Source: an uncultured Bacteroidaceae bacterium
Lineage (GTDB): Bacteria; Bacteroidota; Bacteroidia; Bacteroidales; Bacteroidaceae
Length of the DNA stretch: 64,000 bases
Reading direction: 5' to 3'
Assembly (NCBI GenBank): GCA_905234555.1
Contig: CAJOHO010000005.1
Location: forward strand, 1 to 64,000
Shown here: positions 34,112 to 43,309 of the stretch, piece after piece
Numbering within the stretch: the stretch's first letter is position 1
Layout: each line of letters starts with the position of its first letter
Notes under the pieces: generated by a model
The model's database searches: none
Seen by the model: the letters and a program-made list of their open reading frames with translations, nothing else
Told to the model about the DNA's origin: nothing
Made by a program: the position numbers and the translations under genes

Positions 34112-35182
34112 TTGCCTAAACACCTCACTGCCAACATCAACTCACGCTACCTCGAAGCTGCTAACCGCATGCGTCCTGGTGGACGACAGAAGAAGCGCAT
34201 CATTGCCTACGTGGAGAGCTATGACGACATCTTCTTCTGGCGGAGTGTGCTGAGTGAGTTTGAGAACGAAGAACGGGAGTTCCAGGTGATGCTTCCTTCG
34301 CGTACCTCGCTGGTGAGAGGCAAGAAACAGGCGATGACCAACAAACTGGGCGAAGGACTCGGCACCAGTATGATTGCCTGTGTGGATGCCGACTACGACT
34401 ATCTGATGCAGGGACACACGCCTTACTCCGAGTCCATGCTCCGCAATCCTTATATCTTCCACACCTACGCCTATGCCATTGAGAACTACCAATGCTACGC
34501 CCCTTCGCTCCATAATGTCTGTGTGATGTCCACGCTCAACGACCGGCCTATCTTCGATTTTGAGGACTACCTGTTGCAATACAGCCGCATCGTCTATGAC
34601 CTCTTCGTCTGGAGCGTGTGGCTCTATCGCCGACAGATGTATCGCGATATGCCGCTGAACACATTATGCAATTTCATCAGCGTAGATAAGCTGAACCTCT
34701 TCAACCCCCATACTGCGCTTGAGGAACTGCGCAGGAAGGTGAACCGCAAACTGGCGTGGATGCAGCGTCAATACCCGCAGGCAAGGGGAACGTTCAAGCC
34801 TCTGAAGGCAGAACTCGAAACGCTGGGCCTGACACCCGACACCACTTATCTCTTTGTGCAGGGACACCACATCATGGAGAACGTGGCGATGGCTGCCCTC
34901 GATCCTGCCTGCACCATCCTGCGGCGTGAACGGGAAAAGGAAATCAAACGGCTCGCCGGCAACAACAAGCAACACATGGACAACGAACTGGCGAGCTACC
35001 AGCACAGCCAGATGCCCATCCAGCAAATGCTACGCCGAAACACCTCCTTCCATTCCTGTCCCCTCTACCAACGCCTTCGCGCCGACATCATGCATTTCCT
35101 CGGCATTGAGGAAAAGATGCCCGATACAGAAGGTGTGTCGAGCGGTTCCCCCACAGGAACTCAACCCGAACAACATTTCTAA
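34112..35182 (+). CDS. DUF4435 (TOPRIM-like) domain protein
   Basis: IIAYVESYDDIFFWRSVLSEFE, SMIACVDADYDYLM, YIFHTYAYAIENYQCYAPSL; TTG start 23 bp after the ATPase. Confidence 0.82.
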   Translation: MPKHLTANINSRYLEAANRMRPGGRQKKRIIAYVESYDDIFFWRSVLSEFENEEREFQVMLPSRTSLVRGKKQAMTNKLGEGLGTSMIACVDADYDYLMQGHTPYSESMLRNPYIFHTYAYAIENYQCYAPSLHNVCVMSTLNDRPIFDFEDYLLQYSRIVYDLFVWSVWLYRRQMYRDMPLNTLCNFISVDKLNLFNPHTALEELRRKVNRKLAWMQRQYPQARGTFKPLKAELETLGLTPDTTYLFVQGHHIMENVAMAALDPACTILRREREKEIKRLAGNNKQHMDNELASYQHSQMPIQQMLRRNTSFHSCPLYQRLRADIMHFLGIEEKMPDTEGVSSGSPTGTQPEQHF

Positions 35183-35235
35183 ATTTTTAAATCCTAAAAA
35201 ACATTATTTATAAACCCCTAAAAAAACAAATGACA

Positions 35236-36222
35236 ATGAAAAAAATGTATTTCTGGATGCTGGCTCTCCTGATGGTGGGCGGCATGACTTGTGTGTCTTG
35301 CGACGACGATGACGAGAAGGATAACGGTGGTGGCGACAGCAAAAACGAACTGGTGGGCGTATGGGCCTCAACGGATAACCCTATACCCATCGATTATGAT
35401 GATGACGAAGGAGGCCCCAAGGCCAAGCAGACCCGCTTAATTTTGCCTTCCGAAGAAGCTACCCATGAGGACGGTTACATGATTTTCCGTGAAGACGGAA
35501 CGTTCTACGGCTTGGATGTTTACTTCAAACAGAATGGCTCAAAGATGGTGTATCTGACCTTCGACATGAACAAGGGCACCTACAAAGTGAAGAACGGAAA
35601 AATCACCGTTACATACGATGACGACTCCGACCCAGAAGATGGTCCGCTGAATGTGAAGTACTCCATCAAGAGCGGAAAGCTCACAATTTACGATGACAAA
35701 GGCAACGGCTACACCTTTAAACGCGTAGAGGAATCGGAAGTCAAGGAGTATCTCGATCAGTACGAAAAGGACGAAGAAGCAAAGAAGCTCCTGGCAACTG
35801 GTTATTGGGCATATGCTGAAAACCCCTATAAAGATTCTGACGGAGATTATTGGCGCTATTTTTATGAGTACAACCTAAATGGCTCATGCCAATACTACGA
35901 GTTCTACTTTGGCAATTCGACCGCTTCCTGTAAGAGTGGAGTTACCTATGGGGGCCATTGGGACATCATAGGCGGTTACTACTATGAATCCTACGCATGT
36001 TATGACGGAGATGGAGACTTTTTCGGCTATGACACAAATGTCTTTACCTATTCTTTTTATACGAATGAACAGATAGGAAGAGTCTATCTCACCCTTTCTA
36101 ATGGCGAAAACACTTGGAGATATTTCCAGGTTTCACAGTCTTACATCGATGATTACCTGCCCTATCTGAATAACGACAACATAAGAGCGCCTATGCGTTC
36201 GTTCGCTCCTCATTGCAAATAA
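35236..36222 (+). CDS. Acidic lipoprotein, possibly surface exported
   Basis: Signal peptide ending VSC then DDDDEKDNGGG (acidic stretch after lipobox Cys). Confidence 0.7.
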   Translation: MKKMYFWMLALLMVGGMTCVSCDDDDEKDNGGGDSKNELVGVWASTDNPIPIDYDDDEGGPKAKQTRLILPSEEATHEDGYMIFREDGTFYGLDVYFKQNGSKMVYLTFDMNKGTYKVKNGKITVTYDDDSDPEDGPLNVKYSIKSGKLTIYDDKGNGYTFKRVEESEVKEYLDQYEKDEEAKKLLATGYWAYAENPYKDSDGDYWRYFYEYNLNGSCQYYEFYFGNSTASCKSGVTYGGHWDIIGGYYYESYACYDGDGDFFGYDTNVFTYSFYTNEQIGRVYLTLSNGENTWRYFQVSQSYIDDYLPYLNNDNIRAPMRSFAPHCK

Positions 36223-36268
36223 TTTCTCACGTAAGATTTACGATGCTGCCTCTTTTCGGCAACTATGA

Positions 36269-36308
36269 AAAAAGGTGCCCGTCGCCCCAGCGACGGGTTC
36301 CTTTTTAC
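36269..36308 (+). terminator. Intrinsic terminator
   Basis: aaaggtgCCCGTCGccccaGCGACGGGttccttttt. Confidence 0.75.
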
Positions 36309-36472
36309 CTTATCTTCCCTGTTTTTTCGGCTGATGTAATCATGTGTAATGATTTTTTTGCAGGTTTTGGGAAAACGCCGTAATTTTGCATCGTCCGGAC
36401 AAGACAACAGCCCCACGATCTTTCCCCAAAAAGGGGGGGCGTGATTGTAAAACCAATTAAAATTTAAAAACG

Positions 36473-36877
36473 ATGAAGAAATTTTTATTTATGGCGTTGA
36501 TGGCAATTTTCTGCCTCACGACGGCAAGCGCACAGAAAACGGTAGTTGCCAAGAAAAATCAGAAAGTCTATGACGTAGTAGAGAAGCTGCCAGAATTCCC
36601 TGGTGGAATGGAAGGTATAATGAAATTCTTTGCGGAAAACATCAAATATCCGGAAGAAGCCAAAAACAAAGGTGTGGAAGGCAGGGTAATGGTACGTTTT
36701 ATTGTGGAAACGGACGGTAGTCTCAGTGAAGTGGAAGTTGTTCAGAAGGCATTCCCATCACTTGATGCCGAAGCCGTCAGAGCTGTAAAAGCTATGCCCA
36801 ACTGGACTCCAGGCATGCAAAAAGGCAAAAAAGTTCGTGTTCATTTCACCATTCCCGTATCATTCAAATTGCAGTGA
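36473..36877 (+). CDS. Secreted stand-alone TonB C-terminal domain protein
   Basis: MKKFLFMALMAIFCLTTASAQ; FPGGMEGIMKFFAENIKYPEEAKNKGVEGRVMVRFIVETDGSLSEVEVVQ...VRAVKAMPNWTPGMQKGKKVRVHFTIPVSFKL. Confidence 0.88.
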   Translation: MKKFLFMALMAIFCLTTASAQKTVVAKKNQKVYDVVEKLPEFPGGMEGIMKFFAENIKYPEEAKNKGVEGRVMVRFIVETDGSLSEVEVVQKAFPSLDAEAVRAVKAMPNWTPGMQKGKKVRVHFTIPVSFKLQ

Positions 36878-38424
36878 AACACCTTTTATTATTTATCCTG
36901 TCCATCATCGTTGTGGGCTGTTCACGCGAGCAGTCCCACAACGCCCTTCTTTCCCGTGCCGAAGAGATGGTGTTTGAGAACCCAGACTCCGTCATCATCA
37001 TGCTGGAGCCGTGTTGGGGCGATTCAACGTTGACACAGGCCGACCAGGCTCTCTTCGGACTTCTCTATACCGAAGCACTCCATCGTAGCGGTCTGAAAAT
37101 GGAGTCTGACTCACTGATTCTCGCCAGCAGAAAGTACTTTGAGCAGCATGACGATCAACCACGTCTGGCACGTGCCTTGCTCCATCACGCCATCGCGCTC
37201 TATCATCAGCAACAAACCCACGAGGCCGTATTAACCATGAAGCAGGCAGAGCTGCTGGCTACGGAAGTGGACGCCCCCGCTTTCAACTGTTATCTTTATG
37301 CGGTTCTGGGTGACATTAACGACAATGTGGACAACTCCACCCAGACACTCTACTATTATAAAAAGGTTTTAGAGGCTGCTCACTTATGTAAAAACGACAC
37401 GTGGACCGTCCGCGCCCTGAATAACATCGCACAGACCTTCGACCTGTTAGGCGAGACCGACAGCCTGCATTACTACATCAATCAGGCCAAACCCTATGCA
37501 CCTCATACGGACGGCGAGGTTTATGCCACCTATCTCGCTAATCAAGCCAGCTACTTGCTTCATCAAGGGAAAAACAAGCAAGCAAAATTCTTATTGTTAA
37601 AAGCTCAACAGCAGTTACCTACTGACAGAGCGTCAAAACTGTTAGCCGACGTATATCTAACCGAAAACGATACGGTCAAGGCTGCTGAACAGTGGTATCA
37701 GCTGGTCAATTCCTTCTCGCCGGATGTCTGCATCAGTTCCTACCACCTGCTAATTGACTACCTGATGCAACGTGGAGAGGTGGAGAAAGCATCTATCTAT
37801 AGCCAACGCCTCAACGAAGTCTATCAGAATCTTTATAAGCACAGTGATGCTGCCGCTATCATCGACCTGCAATCACAGTTCGACGAACAGCAGGCTGAGC
37901 GCCGCCAATACAGAACTACGATTATCATGTTGGCTGCCATTATCCTGCTCATCCTTGCCTCCATGTTAATTATCTGGTATAGCAGACGACGCATCGACCG
38001 GCTCAATACCCGTTTTGTGGAAAGTCAGCAGAAATACGACCTCACCCGTCAGGAGCTGACGCAGATGCGCAAGCAGAAGGAACGAGAAGAACGTGTGAAC
38101 TCAGAGCAGCTAAAAGCCGTCATATCTCATCTCCACGCATTGGCGAACAAAGGTCGCGAAGCCACCGATGAGGACATGAACGCATTGGCTCAACACTCCT
38201 ACGCCCTCAGTCCTAATCTGCAACTGCTGCTGACTTCCGTCACCATAAAAGAACAGAACATTTGTCTGTTGGTTCGCCACAACTTCCAACCTACGGAAAT
38301 TGCCTCACTCACAGGCTCTTCACCTCAAATCATCACCAACACACGCGTCCGCCTACTCCGAAAACTCTTCAACGAAACAGGTGGAGCCAAGGACTTCGAC
38401 ACCCGCCTCACACAAATCAATTAA
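36874..38424 (+). CDS. TPR lipoprotein-like sensor with TM and C-terminal LuxR-like HTH
   Basis: LLFILSIIVVGCSREQ lipobox, TPR-like region, TM TTIIMLAAIILLILASMLIIWY, coiled coil, HTH FQPTEIASLTGSSPQIITNTRVRLLRKLF. Confidence 0.75.
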   Translation: MKHLLLFILSIIVVGCSREQSHNALLSRAEEMVFENPDSVIIMLEPCWGDSTLTQADQALFGLLYTEALHRSGLKMESDSLILASRKYFEQHDDQPRLARALLHHAIALYHQQQTHEAVLTMKQAELLATEVDAPAFNCYLYAVLGDINDNVDNSTQTLYYYKKVLEAAHLCKNDTWTVRALNNIAQTFDLLGETDSLHYYINQAKPYAPHTDGEVYATYLANQASYLLHQGKNKQAKFLLLKAQQQLPTDRASKLLADVYLTENDTVKAAEQWYQLVNSFSPDVCISSYHLLIDYLMQRGEVEKASIYSQRLNEVYQNLYKHSDAAAIIDLQSQFDEQQAERRQYRTTIIMLAAIILLILASMLIIWYSRRRIDRLNTRFVESQQKYDLTRQELTQMRKQKEREERVNSEQLKAVISHLHALANKGREATDEDMNALAQHSYALSPNLQLLLTSVTIKEQNICLLVRHNFQPTEIASLTGSSPQIITNTRVRLLRKLFNETGGAKDFDTRLTQIN

Positions 38425-38475
38425 CTCTAATCGGTCGTCAGGAATGATGGTCTAATGACCGATTTGGGTTGAATA

Positions 38476-39663
38476 CTACTTCATAAACAGGTTGAGATCA
38501 ATACAGTTACCCATTGTCTCGTAGCCTTTGGCGTTGAAGTGCAGCCAGTCGTTCTCGAACAGGAATTGCGACTGCATGGCCTCTGGGTCTTGCGGATTGC
38601 GTACGGCCTGGTCGAAGTCGATCACTCCGTCCAGCAGCTCCGTCGTGCGAATCCACTCGTTCAGCGTGGTGCGACCTTTCTCGTGATCCTCTGAATAATA
38701 GTTGTTGCCCTTGAACGGCGTGATGGTGGCACCATAGACGCGGATGCCTTTCTCGTGGGCTTCACGAATAATTCCCTTGTAAACCTCGATGACACGCTGA
38801 GCGGTTTCCACTCCATTCCGCGAGCCACCTAAGTCGTTGACTGCCTCGAAGAGGATGATCCATTTCACTCCTTCCTGTCCGAAGATATCACGTGGATAGC
38901 GCTTCTCGCCCGTAGGACCTAATCCGCCACGCAGCACACAGTTGCCGCCGATACCCATATTGAGCACTCCCACCTGACGGGTTTTCTTGTTCTGAAGCAG
39001 GCGACGTGAAAGCACGTCGGCCCAGCGGTTCTGCTGATTGGTGGTAGAGCCGCGTCCGTCGGTGATGGAATTGCCCAGAATTGCCACAGCACCCGCTTTC
39101 TTCGGAGCCATCACCTCCAGCGTCTGAATGTTGTACCAATGGTCCGTCCTCACAGCCTTGCTGAAGTCGGAAGTATTTCCTTCAGCCAGATAGGAAGTGG
39201 TGCGAGAGCCTGGGTGTCCGCTGACGGTGGGCGAAGTCTCACCATAGTGGATAGTAATCGCCACGTTCTCGCGGTTGCCCATCTTGAATTTCACTGGGTC
39301 GGAGACCACCTTTTCACCAGCAGGAATCGTGACAGAAGGCTTGCCGTCGAACGTCAGGCTGACCGTTGTCGCCTCATCAATCTCGCTGCTGCTGCCGGCA
39401 GTCTTGGCAATGGCCAGTTCGACAGCCTTGATTTCCGTAGGCTGCTGGCTGAACTCGTTCGTCAGTTTCAGGCGGACCTGCTTGCCGCCGATAGACACCT
39501 GCACGATTTCCCTCAGCGAATTGTTTGTCAATCCTGGAGCTGGCGGATTGTTGTGACGTTCAACCAACTGTGGAGCTGTGCCCCATGTTCCCACCCAGTG
39601 CTTCTGACCAAGTGCCACACCTGCTGTCAAGATGCAGGCAAATACCAATACGATTTTCTTCAT
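38476..39663 (-). CDS. SGNH/GDSL hydrolase
   Basis: GAVAILGNSITDGRGSTTNQQNRWADVLSRRL, GIGGNCVLRGG, WIILFEAVNDLGG, DWLHFNAKGYETMG. Confidence 0.9.
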   Translation of the reverse strand: MKKIVLVFACILTAGVALGQKHWVGTWGTAPQLVERHNNPPAPGLTNNSLREIVQVSIGGKQVRLKLTNEFSQQPTEIKAVELAIAKTAGSSSEIDEATTVSLTFDGKPSVTIPAGEKVVSDPVKFKMGNRENVAITIHYGETSPTVSGHPGSRTTSYLAEGNTSDFSKAVRTDHWYNIQTLEVMAPKKAGAVAILGNSITDGRGSTTNQQNRWADVLSRRLLQNKKTRQVGVLNMGIGGNCVLRGGLGPTGEKRYPRDIFGQEGVKWIILFEAVNDLGGSRNGVETAQRVIEVYKGIIREAHEKGIRVYGATITPFKGNNYYSEDHEKGRTTLNEWIRTTELLDGVIDFDQAVRNPQDPEAMQSQFLFENDWLHFNAKGYETMGNCIDLNLFMK

Positions 39664-39969
39664 TTTAATCTAAAATTAGGTTTTGGAAGCTTTTCCATGC
39701 AAAGTTACAAAAAAAATGAAAAAGGAAGAATAAAGAATAAAGATTTTTTTTGTTGAGCGAAAGTAACTTATCTGAAGTTACGATTAAGCGAGAACAACAC
39801 AAAATAATAAGGAGAAAAACTCCTTTTATTCTTTTTGTTTTATTGTCGAGCGAGATGTCCTCACCAAGAACGCCCTGTCTCTTAGCAAAGAATCTGAAAA
39901 GTGTTCAAAGAAAAAGTGAAAAGTGTTCAGAAAAAACTTCAAAAGTGTTCAGAGAAAAATTAAAATCTC

Positions 39970-40064
39970 ATTGTGATTTATAAGAATCATATTGTGATTT
40001 ATAAGAATCATATTGTGATTTATAAGAATCTCATTGTGATTTCTGAGAATCACATTGTGATTCC
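39970..40064. repeat. Four 21-bp tandem repeats plus partial, each with an imperfect dyad
   Basis: attgtgatttataagaatcat / attgtgatttataagaatcat / attgtgatttataagaatctc / attgtgatttctgagaatcac / attgtgattcc. Confidence 0.95.
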
Positions 40065-40338
40065 AATTTTTTTGTTAAGGAAAAAGAATTTTTTTGTGAA
40101 GAAAAAAGGGATTATATGCGAAGGGTAAAGGATTTCTGTGTGAAGGGAAAAGGAAGGGGGTGCAACGACGACTTGCTCTGCTAACGTGCTTTTTTGTTGC
40201 TCTTTTTACAGGTTACGCAATGATAATAAAAATGTTTTCATGTTTTAGGGTTAAATGTTGGATGTTTTTTGAAAAAAATTTTTTATCTTTGCACAGATAT
40301 TCATCATGCATCATGCATAATTTTATTCCTTAAAATAT

Positions 40339-41925
40339 ATGAAACTTAATGACATACTGAGCGGCCAGTATAATGCCGCTGAGTGGGAAGCCAAAGGCTA
40401 TGAGCTTCCTAAGTTTAACATCCAGGCTGTACGTGAGAAGACAAAGCAGGAACCCACTTGGGTTCACTTCGGCGGTGGCAACATCTTCCGTGCCTTCCCT
40501 GCTGCCATTCTGAACGATGCCCTGAACACGGGCAAGTATGACCGCGGTGTGATTGTGGCTGAGACGTTCGACTTCGAAGTGATTGACAAGGCGTATGCTC
40601 CTTATCACAACCTCTCGCTGCTGGTAAGCCTGCAGTCTTCGGGAACCATCGAGAAGAAGGTGATTGGAAGTGTGACGGAGGCGCTGAAGGCTGATCCTCA
40701 GTTTGAGGACTGGAACCGGCTGGTAGAGATTTTCCGCAATCCGAGCCTCCAGATGATTTCGTTCACAATTACGGAGAAAGGCTATACGTTCAACGAAGCC
40801 GACTTGGCTCGTAGGCTGAAGCCGCTGTTTGCAATGGGTAAGGTGACGGCTTTGCTGTACGAACGCTTTAAGGCAGGAAAACTGCCCCTCACCGTGCAGT
40901 CGATGGACAACTGCTCACACAACGGCGACAAGGTAAAGGCAGGTGTCTTTGCCTATGCTGAGCGATGGGTGAAGGACGGACTGGTGGAAGAGGCTTTCCT
41001 CAACTACCTGAAGGACGAGACGAAGGTGACTTTCCCTTGGTCGATGATTGACAAAATCACGCCTCGTCCACACGAGAAGGTGAAGGAAATGCTAGCTCAG
41101 GACGGTTTCGAGGACAACGAATACATCGAGACGGAGAAGCACACGTTCACGGCTCCCTTCGTGAATGCCGAGGAGGTGCAATATCTGGTCATCGAGGACA
41201 ACTACACCAACGGACGTCCCCCACTCGACCTGGGTGGCGCACTCTACACCACTCGCGAAACCGTCGATAAGGTGGAGACGATGAAGGTAACTACTTGTCT
41301 GAATCCGCTCCACACGGCAATGTCGATTTATGGCTGCATGCTGGGCTACACGCTGATTTCGGCTGAGATGGCAGACGAGGACCTGCGTCCGTTCATTCAG
41401 AAAATCGGCTATATGGAGGCTATGCCCGTAGTCGTTGACCCAGGTGTGCTGAATCCTTATGAATTCATCGGTGCCGTGATTAACCGCCGTCTGCCCAATC
41501 CTTTCATGCCTGACGCTCCACAACGTATCGCAATGGACACCAGCCAGAAACTGCCTATCCGCTTCGGAGAGACGCTGAAGAAGTACTGTGCACGTGGACT
41601 GGACAAGTCGAACCTCGTGCTGATTCCGCTCACGCTGGCTGGATATGCACGCTACCTGAAAGGTATCAAGGACGACGGCACTCCGTTTGAGTGTTCGCCC
41701 GACCCCATGCTGGCAGAATTGCAGGCTATCGTGGCTCCGCTGGAAATCGGCAAGGACGATCAGGACTGGAGTCCGCTGAAGCAGCTTTATTCTCGCAAAG
41801 ACGTCTTCGGTCTCGACCTCTACGAGGCTGGTCTGGGCGAGCAGATTGAAGGAATGGTGAAGGAACTCTTCGCTGGCAACGGTGCCGTTCGCAAGACCCT
41901 CCACAAGTATGTGGCTGCCCGCTAA
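40339..41925 (+). CDS. uxuB: Mannitol dehydrogenase family protein, probable fructuronate reductase
   Basis: WVHFGGGNIFRAFPAAILND, SMDNCSHNGDKV, CLNPLHTAMSIYGCMLG; adjacent to uxuA. Confidence 0.82.
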   Translation: MKLNDILSGQYNAAEWEAKGYELPKFNIQAVREKTKQEPTWVHFGGGNIFRAFPAAILNDALNTGKYDRGVIVAETFDFEVIDKAYAPYHNLSLLVSLQSSGTIEKKVIGSVTEALKADPQFEDWNRLVEIFRNPSLQMISFTITEKGYTFNEADLARRLKPLFAMGKVTALLYERFKAGKLPLTVQSMDNCSHNGDKVKAGVFAYAERWVKDGLVEEAFLNYLKDETKVTFPWSMIDKITPRPHEKVKEMLAQDGFEDNEYIETEKHTFTAPFVNAEEVQYLVIEDNYTNGRPPLDLGGALYTTRETVDKVETMKVTTCLNPLHTAMSIYGCMLGYTLISAEMADEDLRPFIQKIGYMEAMPVVVDPGVLNPYEFIGAVINRRLPNPFMPDAPQRIAMDTSQKLPIRFGETLKKYCARGLDKSNLVLIPLTLAGYARYLKGIKDDGTPFECSPDPMLAELQAIVAPLEIGKDDQDWSPLKQLYSRKDVFGLDLYEAGLGEQIEGMVKELFAGNGAVRKTLHKYVAAR

Positions 41926-41974
41926 AACCCATTCACCCCATAAAACCCATAAAACCCATTAAAACCCAAATAAC

Positions 41975-43228
41975 ATGGAAAGAACATGGAGATGGTTTGG
42001 CAAGAAAGATAAGATCACCCTTGCCATGCTCAGACAAATCGGAGTGGAAGGTATCGTTACTGCCCTCCACGATGTGCCTCTGGGCGAAGTATGGACACGC
42101 GAGAAGATTCGTGACCTGCGTGAGTATATCGAAAGTTATGGTATGCGCTGGAGCGTGGTGGAAAGCCTGCCGGTGGTGGAAACCATCAAGTATGGAGGTC
42201 CTGACCGCGACCAGCAGATTGAAGTGTATAAGGAGAGTCTGCGCAACCTCTCGGCTGAAGGCATCCATTGTATCTGCTACAATTTCATGCCTGTTCTGGA
42301 CTGGGCACGTACCGACCTTTTCCACAACAACCCCAACGGTGCCACGAACCTCTATTTCAACTACGCCGAATTTGCCTATTTCGACATCTATATCCTCAAG
42401 CGCCCAGGTGCACGCGAGGAATGGGCACAGTTCCAGTTCCCAGAGGGCTGGGGCAAGGGACGCAACGTGTTGGCAGAGTGTGACGAACTGGCTAAGACGA
42501 TGACACCTGAGAAGGATCACAAACTCGTGGAGAACATCGTCATCAAGACACAGGGATTCGTCTCTGGCAATTTCAGCGAGAACGACGAAGCACCTGTTCA
42601 GAAGTTCCGTGAATTCCTCGACCTTTACAAAGGTATCGACAAAGCTCAGTTGCGTGCCAATATGAAGTATTTCCTGGAGGCCATTATGCCTGTTTGCGAG
42701 GAATGCAACATGAATATGTGTGTTCACCCCGATGATCCCCCCATCGAAATACTGGGTCTGCCTCGCATCGTCCGCACCGAAGAGGATATCCAGTGGTTCC
42801 TCGATGCTGTGCCTAACAAGCACAACGGTCTTACGTTCTGTGCCGGAAGCCTTTCTGCAGGTGCCTATAACAACGTGGTGGAGTTGGCAAAGAAATTCGC
42901 ACCACGCACCCACTTCGTTCACCTGCGTTCGTGCCACATCTTCCCCAACGGCGACTTTACGGAAGCCAGCCACCTGGGTGGACGTGCAGACTTGATAGAA
43001 CTCTGCCGCATCTTCGAGAAAGAAAACCCACAGCTGCCCATGCGTGTGGATCATGGAATGACCTTCACCGATGAGCCTGGCGGTATTATGGATGAATCCA
43101 GCCACGGACACAACGCTGGTTACACGCTCCTGGGTCGTATGTTCGCACTGGGTCAGGTGCAGGGCATCCTTGCCACCGTTGATCGCGAACTCGGCATTGA
43201 ATACAAGCAACCTGGATTCTTTGATTAA
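41975..43228 (+). CDS. uxuA: Mannonate dehydratase
   Basis: RTWRWFGKKDKITLAMLRQIGVEGIVTALHDVPLGEVW, YNFMPVLDWARTDL, CVHPDDPP, HLRSCHIFPNGDFTEASH, VDHGMTF. Confidence 0.95.
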   Translation: MERTWRWFGKKDKITLAMLRQIGVEGIVTALHDVPLGEVWTREKIRDLREYIESYGMRWSVVESLPVVETIKYGGPDRDQQIEVYKESLRNLSAEGIHCICYNFMPVLDWARTDLFHNNPNGATNLYFNYAEFAYFDIYILKRPGAREEWAQFQFPEGWGKGRNVLAECDELAKTMTPEKDHKLVENIVIKTQGFVSGNFSENDEAPVQKFREFLDLYKGIDKAQLRANMKYFLEAIMPVCEECNMNMCVHPDDPPIEILGLPRIVRTEEDIQWFLDAVPNKHNGLTFCAGSLSAGAYNNVVELAKKFAPRTHFVHLRSCHIFPNGDFTEASHLGGRADLIELCRIFEKENPQLPMRVDHGMTFTDEPGGIMDESSHGHNAGYTLLGRMFALGQVQGILATVDRELGIEYKQPGFFD

Positions 43229-43251
43229 GATCCAACTCCGACTAAAACAAA

Positions 43252-43290
43252 GCCTCCTGCTCAGCACAACGCTGAACAGGAGGCTTTCAG
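43252..43290. terminator. Bidirectional intrinsic terminator
   Basis: AAAGCCTCCTGcTCAGC acaac GCTGAaCAGGAGGCTTT between convergent genes. Confidence 0.9.
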
Positions 43291-43309
43291 TTTAGAGGCA
43301 AAGTCCGTA

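Noticed and set aside
39970-40064. Possible CRISPR array
   Set aside because: Units are contiguous 21-bp tandem repeats with no spacers and no cas genes.
41933-43267. 444-aa ORF opposite uxuA
   Set aside because: Antisense shadow of a confident gene.
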